Assembly: GCF_022376445.1 (NCBI RefSeq) | Contig: NW_025954995.1 | Span: 124,001-188,000, forward strand | Direction of reading: 5' to 3' | DNA: 64,000 nt | Source: Fomitopsis serialis | Lineage: Eukaryota; Basidiomycota; Agaricomycetes; Polyporales; Fomitopsidaceae | Shown here: piece by piece, positions 22,492-34,488 of the stretch | How positions within the stretch are numbered: the stretch's first letter is position 1 | How the letters are laid out: each line of letters opens with the position of its first letter | Program-made: the position numbers and the translations under genes | The notes under the pieces: model-generated | What the model saw: the letters and a program-made list of their open reading frames with translations, nothing else | Databases searched by the model: none | What the model was told of the DNA's origin: nothing

Positions 22492-23228
22492 CAGAGCAGC
22501 ACGGGTTCATATCGGGCTCCCTTCTGCCCAGCACCCTCCTTCGCCTGCTCATATGGTGCAGTCCTAAGGATGGGAGTTTGAAGTAGTTGCTGGGTCACCT
22601 GTGCGTCATCCTGGGCCAGTCCCCACCAAAGGGACAGGTTGTCTAGATATCTGGCTGTGATGTGTATGTTGTTCCCAGGGGCAGATGGGAGTTGCTTGAA
22701 GAAGACATTATGCAGGTGGTTGATTGGCCCACTGTGATCAGGAGTGAGGGTGGCCTGGGCTGCCCGGTTGAGCTGGGCTGCAGTGTGTGGTGGAGTAGAA
22801 TGGTGAGTGGGGTTTGCTGGAGCAGCAGCTGGGGCTGCAAGAGCAGCAGGGTCAGGGGGAACAGGAGGATCAAGGGTCAGTGGGCCAGGGGGCCCATTAC
22901 AGGGGGGGAGAAAGGGGGCACCAAGGACAGCCATATTGCTGGGGTCGGGAGGTGCAGCACTTATGGTGCAGGTTACATCAAGATTAAACCTGTTGAGTGC
23001 TTTGGTAGCAGCATCAAGAGCTGTGGTGACACCCACAGGCAAGCCAGTAAGCTCAATACTTCTAGGCCAGACAACCTTCAAGGACATCAGCAAAGCATCC
23101 AGAACAATGGGCAAGACACTCACTGATATCATGGAGAGAATATGTGACAGTGAATATTGCAAGCAACAAATCTTGAGGGAGTATGAGCTCAGGGGCATGT
23201 ATGAAAACAATGCCCAAGCTTGAGGCAT
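22491..23228 (-). CDS. hypothetical protein, Pro/Ala-rich, in CpG-poor sequence
   Basis: ATG at 23,228-23,226, 245 codons. An N-terminal stretch with hydrophobic runs (YSLSHILSMISVSVLPIV) is followed by a Pro/Ala-rich middle (DPPVPPDPAALAAPAAA) and a more normal C-terminal part (ITARYLDNLSLWWGLAQDDA). No family is recognised. The sequence is depleted in CpG like the desert to its right, unlike the adjoining ORF at 21,706-22,491, so the two probably differ in age. It could be a decaying transposon gene. Confidence 0.35.
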   Translation of the reverse strand: MPQAWALFSYMPLSSYSLKICCLQYSLSHILSMISVSVLPIVLDALLMSLKVVWPRSIELTGLPVGVTTALDAATKALNRFNLDVTCTISAAPPDPSNMAVLGAPFLPPCNGPPGPLTLDPPVPPDPAALAAPAAAPANPTHHSTPPHTAAQLNRAAQATLTPDHSGPINHLHNVFFKQLPSAPGNNIHITARYLDNLSLWWGLAQDDAQVTQQLLQTPILRTAPYEQAKEGAGQKGARYEPVLL

Positions 23229-25334
23229 TCATGAGGTTTGGCAGATATTAACAGTGGGGGACTAGAGGCACAGTGGTGCTGTGCGCCTGGTGGAAGCCAC
23301 ACACCATGTGCGAGAAGTGACACCATGCTCACATGAACTTTTTACCCGCAATTGTGCCATGGTGTGATTGCAGGTAATGGCAACTGGCCGAAGGCAGCCG
23401 CAGAGTGAGATGCAGACTGCACGTTACCCGTGTTCATGCCATGACACAAACATGGGTAAGAGTACCTTGCAATCCATGATCGTGCTGTGGCGCAAACAAG
23501 GATGAGTTCCTGCTTAGATTTGTGCTTCAAGGGCAATGAATGAATCATACAGGTGAAAAATCCCATCCTCACCCTATACTTACCCTGACTATTGGTCAAA
23601 AATCCCCTATAATCGGTCTGCTCCTTTGTTCAGGTGGTGGCCTGCATGTCACAGCATTGCAAGCGATAAAACACCGCTGCAGGTGCTGCAACCCCACATC
23701 ATGGATCATGTGACTGGCTAGACCCAAGTGGCCACTGTCCCTTTTCTGGTGCAACAGAGATATGTACACATACACAGTGATCTGTAACTGATGTTATCCA
23801 GGAAAATACACATTCCAGGCAAGTTGTGGGAGACCTTTTGCACAAGAAGTATCACAAAAGCTCACATTGCCCTAAATGGTGAGCAACCTTCCAAATCCAG
23901 TAATTCTCCATAAAGTGAATGTCTGGTGGTTCATAAATTGCAGATAAATCAGAAGATATTCATAGAGTACTATGGCATGTTGATGAGGTCTGTGATGTTT
24001 ACAGCATGTTACCATATATGGAAGGTAAGCTATAATACCATGTACAAGCATCAAATTAGCTGTCCTTGCCCATTCTGAGCTCTATTGTGGCACCATAAAG
24101 CATTTTCATGATGTCTGACACACATGGTCATGTGCTTCATATCTAGGGTGAAACTGAGCAGTTCAAATTCTGCAAAGTCACTTGTTTTTCTTTTTGTATT
24201 TTGCATTTTCTAGCCTAACTAGCCACATCTGGGCCCCAACAAAATTACTGTAGACTCTGTGAAACAATGGCTACAAGTTGACTATATATTTGCCATATCT
24301 ATTTGTGGATGCTTACTGTTGCAAAAAGTGATTGATTATATTGGAGCCCAGTGCTGCTGCTGGTGAGGTCACATGCCATGTTCACCACTTTCCATCTTGG
24401 GCTCCAAGCTAGGTGTTACAGGAGCCCCAAATCCATGGGGAATTGTCAGCCACAGCATCTGTTTGGGTGTGTTGGTGCAACTTGCACCGTCTGGGAGTCT
24501 GAAATTTGAAAACTCAGCTCATGTGAGTATAGTAAGAGCTACTTACCTTTAGTTATCTGGTGCCCAAACAGTCACATGCACTGTGGGAAAAACCTGCCAC
24601 ATTGGGCTCCATGCCAAGCATTACATTCTCTCCAGTCATAAGAATGATTCCTTCATACCTCAGGGATTGTAATTCACCATGCGCTACAATCCAATACAAA
24701 CCAAAACTGCTATGTGCTACAGTCCAATTTGCCATGATTGTGGACTGCTATGCTATGGCTACACTACAGCTATGTAGCTGTAGGGTCTGGGGATCATTCA
24801 CTCCCCTCAGATGGGGGATCCTGAATCACATGGCAATGGATTTTGGGATCATGGGACATGTTTCAGTTGTGTGAGTATTGGGAACTTGCAGGCCTCACAA
24901 TCACCAACTGTTCTTGTGAATAGAAAAATATTCCCATGCCATCACTCAATGTATCAATAAGCTGTGGTGGTTTTCCCAGTATTGGGGTGTAGGTGTTGAT
25001 GTGATAACAACCAAAAGATAGGCAGTGGTCCATTTGGAGCAATCTGTTGATAATATCTGGTGGCACAGTGACTTGATCTAAGAACATGTGAGTTGTTAAA
25101 GATCATACAATTTACTTACTATTATGCTTACTACCAGCCAAAACAAATCTAGAAATTTAGGCTGTCCCTACAGAGGAAGCCTTCATGACAGCATCTCTGA
25201 CCAACATTCAAACCTAATGAACTGGTGTTTACTCTATGATCTCATACCTTAGATCACATTATGTACACAGCTTGCATGATCAATGGAGATGATCATACAA
25301 ATTACAACTACTATTTGCTACAGCTGTACAAGTG
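23229..25334. other. CpG-depleted repeat segment bordering the gene-rich half
   Basis: No gene. It contains the decayed copy (24,170-24,680) of the repeat at 12,480-13,025. CpG becomes normal abruptly at about 25,350, coinciding with the 3' end of the OLA1 gene. Confidence 0.65.
24170..24680 (+). repeat. dispersed repeat, CpG-decayed copy
   Basis: Collinear with 12,480-13,025. Differences are enriched for CpG loss: GTCACGTGCACTGTGGG became GTCACATGCACTGTGGG; AACGATACCTTCGTACC became AATGATTCCTTCATACC; CAGGGATCGTAA became CAGGGATTGTAA. Confidence 0.75.
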
Positions 25335-27278
25335 CTACATGCCAGCCTTCCAATAAGCGATATCACCGTCGACCACTGAGTTGACGGTCAGCAAGGTACC
25401 ACAGGAATGCTAAGAACAACTCACTTTCGTAAGGTTTGCCCTGTTGCCGTAGCTTACCACCAGCCTTCACAGCAGACTCGCTACCAAGCTCTTTGAGGTC
25501 ATCGAAGCTCATGATCTCCCCGCAAACAAACTTGTTCTCGAAGTCGGTACTAGTGACGAGGGATTGAGTACGCAAGGAACAGCATACAAGACACGAGCAA
25601 AGCTTACTGAATGACACCTGCAGCCTGTGGTGCTTTCGTCCCGCGACGGATCGTCCATGCTCGTACTTCGTCGGGTCCGCAGGTGAAGTAACGGATCAAC
25701 TGTGGATGGATGAGCGAAATCAGAGAGCAACCAGCGAACGACAAGTCTAGACACCTACGTCTAGGCTCGTGTAACCTGCGGTAGTGATCTTAGGCAACGC
25801 ACTGACGGCACCTATCTTCTTCTCTTCTTCTACTCGCTCTTCATCGGACATATTGACCAGCCGTTCTTCGAGTGCTACGGAGAAGGGGATGAGCGGGTCG
25901 CCGGTATTGTTTTCGTCGATCCAAGCCTTGATCTTCGGCAGCCTGCGCTGCGTTAATCCATGCTTCGTAGTCCGAGTGATATCACTTACCACTTGTTCTT
26001 CTTGCGCACATAATCTCTCTCGCTGAGATTGACGAGGTACGTGACGGGCTTAGCCGTCAAAAGCTGGAGACCGTTCACCACATCGACCTGTGTAAGTAGA
26101 TTGTCAAGGTAATGTCGACTAAAGTAGTTGCGGAATATGGGAACGAAGTGGATCAGAAGAAAATTTGTTCTCATAGGCACAATGGGGCGTTACTCCCGCC
26201 TCAATGAGCTGGGTTACATCGAGCATACTGCTCTTTGTCATCACTTCCACGGAATAGGGTTGGACGTGCGATGCCGTGTCACTAGCGTCGCTCTCGGGTA
26301 GGCTACGGCCGAATGTCCGGTGCAGCCGGGGCCGTACGATGGTCGACATACATGGGTTCACGAAAGATGCGCACTTACTTCCTTGTTTGTCCAGTCCGCC
26401 TTGCGGACATCTTTCTCATCGACGGTCAAGACCTTTTGAATCTTCTCGACCGTAGCCTTCAGCGCAACGACGCGTCAGCCCATCAACAACAGCAAGGTCT
26501 GTTCACGCACGATCTCCTCCTTCCTTGCTTTGTCTGCCAGGCTGGAGTTTCCGAGAGAGCGACCCGTCTTCTTCAAGCCGTCGAGATGCTTGTCGACCCA
26601 TTCGATGTCCTTCAGTCGGAGCTCTGTCCGTATGATCTCCATGTCGCGGATGGGGTTAACCTCGCCCTCGACGTGGATGATGTTGGCGTCGTCGAAAGCA
26701 CGGACGACCTGGAAGATGCCGTCGACTGCGCGGACGTGCGACAAAAAGGCGTTACCGAGACCTTCGCCGCTGGACGCGCCCTGGTCGCATGGTTTGCGGA
26801 CGCTCGTCATGGGAGACGTGTGAGACGTACCGCGGTGAGGCCGGCGATGTCGAGACACGTCAGGTGTGCAGGCACTCGAGACGCGGGCTTGTACGACTCG
26901 CAAAGCCAGTCGAAGCGGGTGTCAGGCACGGGGATACGCGCCTCTTCGGGGTTGCTAAAGCCAACGGATGTGAGAGAGTTCGCAGCGGAGCAAGGGACGA
27001 ACATACATGGTCGCGTAGGGGTAGTTCGCCGCGACGGCGAGGTCTGGGAGAACGCGCGGTGAGACGCGATGCGCTGTGCACGGAGGGCTACGTGTGCTGA
27101 CCAGTCTTAGTCAAGACATTGAAAAAGGAGGATTTGCCGACGTTGGGAGTCCTGAGCGAGGGTCAGACGGGCATTATTCGACGTGGTACCGGAACAGACC
27201 TACGATGCCAATCTTCAGGTTGTTGCTCGGGCGGCCAAGCAGCGTCTTCTTCTCTGGTGCGGCTTTCTTGGGCGGCAT
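25335..27278 (-). CDS. OLA1: Obg-like ATPase 1 (YchF/OLA1 family)
   Basis: Cytosolic P-loop ATPase of the YchF subfamily, which binds ribosomes and modulates translation and stress responses. ATG at 27,278 gives [17 protein letters not shown]; the first intron splits the GIVG strand and the next exon supplies the P-loop [11 protein letters not shown]. Further landmarks are [32 protein letters not shown] (Walker B), [55 protein letters not shown] and the TGS-like C-terminal domain [20 protein letters not shown], ending WKAGM. At least nine short introns are inferred; one (26,088-26,378) is far longer than the rest at 291 nt. The gene is divergent from the secreted-protein gene, 277 bp between starts. 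Length is normal for the family. Confidence 0.95.
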
Positions 27279-27555
27279 CCTCTTCTTGACTGCGAGAGCG
27301 GGGGAGGAGGAGAAGGAGCGGGCGGGGGAAGAGAGGAGGGCGAGTCGGACGCCCAATCGATCCCACATCCTCCAATTTTCCGACCAAGGGCAGTAGCGCC
27401 CACCTTCCTTTTCAGTCGGGCTCGCGTCACATGACCCAGCGACCGCAGTCGAGTGGAGACCACTGCCGCTGCGAGCTCCACTGCGCTCGTCCTCCGTCTC
27501 TCACTGCCGTCCTCGCTGCCCACCACCCTGCGTTCACCCGCACGACGCACTCGAC

Positions 27556-28253
27556 ATGAGATCAGCCCTCCTCAAGGCGGTCTTTGCCACTGTCTTTGCC
27601 CTCTCTGCGTATGCCCAGACCATCACGACCACTAACGCGTAAGTTCTGCGTCCGCTGTATCTTTCCTCATCCTCTCATCCACTTTCCCGCAGGTTGGGCC
27701 TAACGGTCGTTGAATTGATCACCCTCAACCCGCTCGGCCTTGCGACGACGGAGACCCTGTGCGTACCTGCCTACCTTGCTGGACCCGTCCTCTGACCGCC
27801 CCGTAGGTCGACGCTTACTGGGGCCACAACGCGGACCACCACCACACCGCTCACGACAACGACGCCCACAGCCACAACCACGGCGGCCACACAGAACGGT
27901 GGCGCCGTCGAGGACTCTCCGACGGGCGGCGCGGCGACACAAACCGTGTATCAGTACTCGACTACCGACGCTGCAGGTCTGTCCACGTGTAGTTTGGCCC
28001 CAACGAGCATCACGATACTGACGCCTTGCTAGGTAACACGGTCGTGCAACAAGCAACGTTCATACCGACGTTCGCACCCACTACCACACGCACTCCGACC
28101 GCGTCGGGCACGGTACTGCAGTACAGCGAGTGGGCTACATCGGCTGCGACCGCCGTCAGTTCCGCAGCTCCGCTCCGAGACATGAGCTGGCTGTTCGGTG
28201 GTTTGGGTTCCTTCGTCGCAATTCTGGGTGGTGGAATGTTGTTGGTAGCATGA
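27556..28253 (+). CDS. small secreted Ser/Thr-rich protein, probably GPI-anchored
   Basis: The start ATG opens a signal peptide (MRSALLKAVFATVFALSAYA followed by Q). Introns 27,639-27,692, 27,759-27,806 and 27,977-28,032 join in phase. The mature chain is dominated by Thr and Ser (for example GATTRTTTTPLTTTTPTA), expected to be O-mannosylated, and ends in a hydrophobic stretch (FGGLGSFVAILGGGMLLVA) with little after it. Signal peptide, Ser/Thr-rich stalk and C-terminal hydrophobic tail fit a GPI-anchored wall or membrane protein of the kind common in basidiomycetes; no catalytic domain is present. The whole protein is about 180 residues. The exact function is unknown. Confidence 0.85.
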
Positions 28254-28742
28254 AGAGATTCTGTCGTAGGCTCGGTGTGCGGACACGCGGACTTGTATTC
28301 TAGTACCGTGTGCGGTTCACATGTTCTCTCTTCCCTCCATCCCGTCTGGACCATAGCACATCTATACAGGCATTTTCATCCCGTACTACGCGCTATCTAG
28401 TGAACAATGTCCTGTTATATCTTTGGCTGCGCGGGAACCAAATGCGATAATGTCGGGGCGCCTATATCATACCGTGGGACCATGAACTGCTAGCTACAGG
28501 AGCCAGCGTCATGGATTGGCGATCCTTCCGCTCTCCCTCACGCTCGTATACCACTATTAGTAGCTTCCGGTTCTGTTGGAACCCTTTGCCACTACGACAC
28601 GGACGTCCTCTTCTCCCGTCAAGCTCAAGCTTGCTACCGAGATCAGCGTCGGGGCTACCGGCCTGTCCTGTCCCGACGCGTCCGGGGACACTGCCTAACC
28701 GCGTCCACACCGATTCTGTCCAGCGCATCGTAGTGACGCTCA
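28254..28742. other. intergenic region upstream of MED25
   Basis: 3' flank of the secreted-protein gene and 5' flank of MED25. I see no additional gene or clear promoter element. Confidence 0.5.
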
Positions 28743-31729
28743 ATGGCGAACGTCGTTGCCGTGGTGTATGTGGTCGACGCGTCGCTGGCACTCGCCACGG
28801 AGTGGGGACAAATCTTCGGAGAGTACATGCTCCCCCTCCTCCAACGCCTGGCAGAGCTGCATTCAACTCCGCATGTAAGCACATTCACCTACCGATCCGC
28901 GCCATCTGTCCCTCATCTGTTCAGTTCCGCGTGGGCGTGGTGAGCTACGGGCCTGCCGAGACAAGACCAACGCCGCTCGGAAAGATCTTCTTCGGGCCAC
29001 CGCAGGTCATCTTCAGGGACATGCGCGAGGATCCCGAGAAGATGGGTCTTGGACTCTCAAGCTTGGGTGACTCGGCTGGCTTGGCTGCGCTCGAAGGACT
29101 GGTTGCCGCCGTCGAGGTGCGTCGGCCGTCTGAACTCATTGCCCACCCTGACGGTCTGGTCAGTTGTTCGACGCGCTGAAAGACTCGCCAGAGGTGCGTG
29201 AGGTATCGATGAGTGGTATGTGCCCTTTCCTGACGCACTGGTAGGTCACGAGCTCGCACATCATACATGTAGCAGCAGCTCCTCCTGATGGCTCTGAACA
29301 CCCTCTCTGGAATATGACTGCTGGTCTCGACGACATCTCTTGGGACACTCTCCCTCTTGAGCTCCAGAAGGTGATGAAACACGCCTCTGATACGTTCACC
29401 GCTGATTGTGCAACGCGAAACAGAGGAAGATACATTACAGCAACATCCTGTTGAGGCAGCTGCCCGTTTCAAGGAGCTGCACATTTCGGTAAGGCCAAGG
29501 GCTACAGCTCGTTACTTCGAACTTCACGCCTATCTCACGACAGGCAGCAGCAGGTCCGTCACAGCAGCCTTGGTTTGCCGTCCGACCGCATCACGTCCTG
29601 CACCTGACTGGCTTTCCAACCGCTCTGCAGAAAGGTAGATAGCTTGCCTGTAATACCAGTTCCCGCCAGGTCCTTATGCTTAATGCAACAGGTGCGAAAC
29701 GCTCTGCCGACGGTGCGAACGTGGCGGGACGAGCCGCAGAGCTCAAGCGGACCAAGGTCGAATCCCATCCGTCACCCCCACAGCCCCCACAGCCGCCACC
29801 AATGGACAACGTTGCTCCCGCATCCCCACCGCAGCCAGTCCAGACCACTCCTGTCAATGTTGCTGCTCCTGCTCCTGCACCGCCATCTGCGCAGCATCGG
29901 CCCGCACCGCAGCCGCCTCGTCCCCCACATGCTGACATTCGCATGATCAATCCCCAAGTGCTCCACCATATGAGTGTGCTCGTAGCAAAGAAGAAGCAGG
30001 AAGTGAGTGAACACAAGCAAATGGGCCGTGCGAAGGAGGCGGCAGAGGGCGAGAGAGATGTGCAGAGGCTGTTGGTGGCCTTCAAACAGACTCAGATCCA
30101 GCAGATGAAGAACCAAGCGTTGTTGGCTCAATCGCAATCGCAGCCTGCGGCTCTGGGCAACACTGGCGCCCCGCAACCTGGATCGGCGACCGACTCGATG
30201 CTGACAGGTACAGCTGGTATGCCAGGATCAACCTCTATGCCGACGATGAACAATGCTGCATCGACGTCGAGCAGTGCCATGCATGCTGACCCCCTACCCG
30301 TCCCCGACGACCATATCGGAGAGCTAGGCCATCAGCCATCGTCCAACTCTGAGCCCATGTCATCGTCGCAGAACCCTGCGCCATTCACGGCCCACATGCC
30401 CCTACAGCCGCCAAGACAGAGTGATCCCAACCCGCCGCCGATGGTGAACGGTCCGCCACACGATGTGTCTCAAATATCGCCAGCAATGGCCAAGGGTCAA
30501 GTCCCGCAGCCGTCCGGACCGTCTCAGGGTGGAGGAGCCCCTAGCCTCCTACGCATATGGGAAGGGCCTGCCGCTTGGGTTGATTCCAAGAGTGGGCGAA
30601 TGATGCAAGCGCATATGTTCGTCAACGCTTCAGACATGTTGTAAGCATCAGCTGCCAATCGGCCCCATGTAATTCGCATTTACGAAGTTGATTCCCTTCA
30701 GACGAGCGTTCCCCTGGCCAGCCACCTTGACATTGGAGCCGTCAACCGAGTTCAGGGTATCAATGCCCAAGTTGCAGGAGTGGCTGAAAGCACACGTATC
30801 CGAATATACGATGTTGTTTGCGGCACCGAACAACACCACGAACGACCCGAAACAAAATGAAGAGCAGTGCATGGTCATCTGGCGATCCGTCTATCTTTCG
30901 CATCGTGTACGTCCATTCATCGTGTGTGCGTTTTCGCCTTGCTCATCCGCGTAAGTAGTATGCGATAGCTAGCTTGGCTGACCCCTCCGGCGCTCATCCG
31001 GCGAAACGACTGCTGCTGTTCCCTGTTCGCCCCGGGCAGTATGCCGGCGCATTCTTCCATGGGCCGAGAGGTATTCCGGAACTCCCGCCGTCAATCGTGG
31101 GAGGGATGCGTGTATCACTCGTTCCGCCGTCCATAGCGCAACTGCTACTCAATTTGCAACCGAAGGAGGCGGCCGAGCTGGAGGCGACGGCTGCTCACGA
31201 AAAGCAGGCGAAGATCACCGAGCTTGTGCGACAGTATAGCCAGAGGGCGCAGGAACAGCAGCGTGCGCAGCTGTTACAGCAGGCGCCGCAAAATCGGCAG
31301 GCTCCTCCACAGCCGCAATTCCAGACGCAGGACAACACGCAGGGGGACCCGACGATGGCGACAATGGGACCTTCCATGATGACGCAACAGCAGCCTCCTA
31401 TCCAACAGCGTCAGCCTATCGCGCCGAACAATCTCAACACGTTGATTCCGATGAACCCGTTCATGGGTGGCGCGCCGCCTACTTTGGATCAGATGCTGAG
31501 ACTTGGTGGAGGTAGACCTCAAGCGCAGAGGCAGATGCCCAACAGGATGCCCAGCGCGACTCCTGGTTCCATGGACGGGCAAGGGATGCATCAGCGCGTA
31601 CCAAGCGGCGGCGGAGGCGGCACGGGGAACGTGAACCTCAGTCACGAAATGATGCAGTCCTTCATGCAACGACGGCAGGACGGGTCGGGGGGCATGGGCG
31701 GAGCCATGGGTGGTGGGATGGGTCTGTGA
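28743..31729 (+). CDS. MED25: Mediator complex subunit 25
   Basis: Mediator bridges activators and RNA polymerase II in the nucleus; MED25 contributes through an N-terminal von Willebrand-like domain. ATG 28,743 gives MANVVAVVYVVDASLALATE; the VWA fold continues over short introns with FRVGVVSYGP, LGLSSLGDSAGLAALEGL and SSHIIHVAAAPPDGSEHP. After KIHYSNILLRQLP and PWFAVRPHHVLHLTGFP come a Pro-rich linker (29,700-30,540), a second conserved domain (LLRIWEGPAAWVDSKSGR, RAFPWPATLTLEPSTEFRV, CMVIWRSVYLSHR, GMRVSLVPPS) and a Gln/Met/Gly-rich tail ending at TGA 31,727-31,729. A single-base contraction in CCC at 29,463-29,465 breaks the frame within LPRFKELH. Family assignment rests on the domain order; the low-complexity regions are not diagnostic. 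Confidence 0.85.
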
Positions 31730-31979
31730 GCGCGGTCATCTTCGATACGTCTGTTGCCGCCCAACATAGTCTACTGGCTTGATTTCTTGTTTGGTTGTAT
31801 GATCATGTAGCTCTGTTCCGCTTGTATCACTAGCTAATTATTACCTGAACGTTCTGAAATCGCTTTGGTGCAGACCGACGACAGATGACGGGAGATTTCC
31901 ATGATTGAAGTTTGACGTCTCAGAGTAATGTACAAGAATGGCTACAGCAGTTCTTTGTGTTCGACCGGGATGCCTACAA

Positions 31980-32893
31980 TCACCCTTGCATGCTCGGCAA
32001 CGCCTCTGTGATCTTTGGATGGTCCGCAATGTTCGGACGTGACTCGTAAACGGTGATGATCGGCTGGCCTTTGCGCTAGAGCGCATTTCACTTCAGAGTG
32101 CGTTGAATCGTCGACGAAGTCGTCTAGCTTACCTCGCCGCTGAATGAGCCGAGGAAGCCAACGTAGTAAAGCCGTGTTGTGTCGGCACCTTGAGACTCGG
32201 GGAAAAACAAGGTGACGGAAGTGACATTGGAGAATTTAGCTGGCCTTGTACCCGGCCGCCGTGAGTCAACGCGAATGCGATCATTAGAGCGGACACACAT
32301 GACGTGATATTCGCCTACGTCTCTCCCTTGTGCGACATCGAACTCTTGTACTGCTTTCATGTCGCGATGGTGGAGAAGTCGACGTGGTCGAGGTTCGTGA
32401 ACTTGACAGGCAAAGAATAGGTGCGCCTTCATTCACGTTAGGAGGCCTGACTTACGATGGACAGCTTGGCGGGGGTCTGATCAATAGGGCCTGCTTTGAT
32501 GAGGACTGCACGCAGCTTGACCGCTCCAGCAAAGGGGATGCGGATGATCCTAGGAGGCATTAAACTTGACATATGGGAAGACAGAGAACGGAGGCTCACA
32601 TTTGGTCGTCCGCGTCGGACTCGAGGTACTTGGAGACAAGCGGTCTGCGCCGCTGACACCTCAGGGTCATCAAGAGCGCAGAGACGTACCTTGTCCTCAT
32701 CCAGCCGCTGGTCCCATGGCTTGATGACCTCGGGGCCCTTTGCAGGAGCCTGCACGTTGAGCGCGATGACATTGTCGCGGTCAATGCGAGAGTAGAGGTT
32801 GTCCCGGGGCCCTACGCCTTCCGGGAGGTCGTGCTGGTGGTCGTGATGGTGGGAGTCGTCGTTGCAGCCGCCGTGGTCGTGATCATGAGGCAT
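31980..32893 (-). CDS. PITH domain-containing protein
   Basis: The start at 32,893 opens a His/Asp-rich N-terminus (MPHDHDHGGCNDDSHHHDHQ), then NLYSRIDRDNVIALN and the PITH fold. Signature pieces are KPWDQRLDEDK, IIRIPFAGAVKLRAVLIKAG, REYHVMCVRSND-like sequence and TRLYYVGFLGSFSGE, ending PNIADHPKITEALPSMQG. PITH (proteasome-interacting thioredoxin C-terminal) proteins bind or resemble the 26S proteasome lid partner TXNL1. This one has no thioredoxin domain and so matches the stand-alone PITHD1 type. Four or five short introns are inferred. The gene converges on MED25 (250 bp apart) and diverges from the UBX gene (561 bp). Confidence 0.9.
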
Positions 32894-33454
32894 GGTGAAA
32901 GTAAGTATGCAGGAGTTCTTCGAAGCGATGTTGGAGGAGCGCACGGTGGAGCCACAGCGGACAAACAAGGACCAACAACGCGCTCGTCCTCAAATTGCGC
33001 TCTGTGCACAAGTTGTTCGTCGACTCTCGCAGACTTTTTGGTGAGTGCGCTCTTCTGTTCTGTGCGTGTACATGATGTGTACTTTCGTAATTTGCGTTCG
33101 AATGTCTCCGTCTCACACCAAAGGGGCCGCTCGCCGGCGTGCCCTGGGACGGAGGCCATGAGACAACTTTCGATCATTCTGACTGTGTCTGCCACTCCGT
33201 CTCCTGCTTTGTGCTGACTCAGTACCTCTTTGCAGACTGTCGCCATAGGTCCTTGGATTGTGTCTGTAGCGTTGTCTAGTGTATCTGTCTGTACCGGTGA
33301 ATTCGAGATTGTTCCCGTCAACGTCCTTAGCTAAGCGTGCGATCCAGTGAGCGCTGATCCCCACCCATTCTACACCTTCGCCGTCTCGAGACACCGTCCC
33401 AACACCGTCCTCTCAAAGACTGTCCCACCGATACATCCTATAATCGCTTCTGCC

Positions 33455-34488
33455 ATGGCGGACACATCCAGCGTACCAGCAGCCCCGGCGTCGTCGCACA
33501 CGGCAGCCACAAGTACGAGCACGCAGGACGGCAGTGAGCTGCCTGCCTTTCGGTATTTCCGCCCTCCACAAGGAGGATCAGAGCGCAGTATGTAGGTCTG
33601 CTCGTCCGATCGCGTCCACGCCGCTCATCATTGGCCCCTTCGTCCGTAGAAGATCTCCCCGACTCGTATTTCAGCCTAGTACCGCAGACCTGAAGGCTGC
33701 CCAGGCGTCGCTGTCGCGGCGAACTCACGCGCTGGTCAATGCTCCGCTGAAGACCCAGGCGGTACGAGATGCCGAAGAGAAGACGAAACGTGCGAGATGG
33801 CCTACTGTACGTGCGCGCATCCACCAGACGGCTTGTGTGACCCTCTGAGCGCGATCGCAGACCACTATCCGAATCAAGTTCAGTGACCGCAGTCAGCTCG
33901 AGAAAACGTTCCCATCGACGGACAAGATCAAGGCCGTGTATGCCTTTGTCCGGAACTCATTGCGCGAGGACGTGAAGCCGATCAAGTTCGTGCTCTGTAT
34001 GTGCCGCCTTCCTAGCTGCACTTGCACCACTGATCTCGCCCGCTCAAAAGACCAAACACCACCAAAACGCGAGTTCAAAGTGTCCGATCCAGCGGTGCGC
34101 GACCTCACCCTGGCCGGGCTGCAACTGGCGCCCTCCTCCGTCCTTCTCCTCAGCTTCTTTGACGAGAGTCTCAACCGTACGTCTCCATCGCAATTTCATC
34201 GCACGGGGTCTTCATCACACCGACAGACACGGACGCGCCGGCGCCGCTCGATCCGTCCATCCTCGCGGCGGCCGAGGACCTCCCCAAGCCGCCCAACTTC
34301 GACGCCGACGAGAAGGCAAGCTCGGCGTCCACGGCGCCCGCAGGGCGGACGTTGTCCGGCCAGCCTGCGCCGGAAGCGCCGCCGGCGGAGAAGAAGATGC
34401 CCAAGTGGTTCAAGATGGGGACGAGTACGTGATATACGGCCTTGGCGCGTCAAGTACTGATAAATGGCGTCCGCTTGCAGAGAAGTAG
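33455..34488 (+). CDS. TUG/ASPL-type UBX-domain protein
   Basis: The UBX domain is a ubiquitin-like fold that docks on Cdc48/p97; the TUG (ASPSCR1, yeast Ubx4) group regulates p97 assembly and membrane trafficking. The start MADTSSVPAAPAS is followed by FRYFRPPQGG, a helical stretch (RRTHALVNAPLKTQAVRDAE) and the UBX core read through introns: TIRIKFSDRSQLEKTFPSTD, YAFVRNSLRED, KREFKVSDPAVRDLTLAG and QLAPSSVLLLSFFDESLN. An acidic/Pro-rich tail ends KKMPKWFKMGTKK. The N-terminal ubiquitin-like domain of longer TUG proteins is missing, so the protein is short for the group. It converges with the cyclophilin gene. Confidence 0.85.

Noticed and set aside
1..25300. CRISPR array, tRNA or rRNA genes, bacterial operon signals
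   Set aside because: No regular spacer-repeat array, no complete tRNA cloverleaf (only a T-arm-like loop in the LTR) and no rRNA were seen; intron structure shows eukaryotic nuclear DNA.
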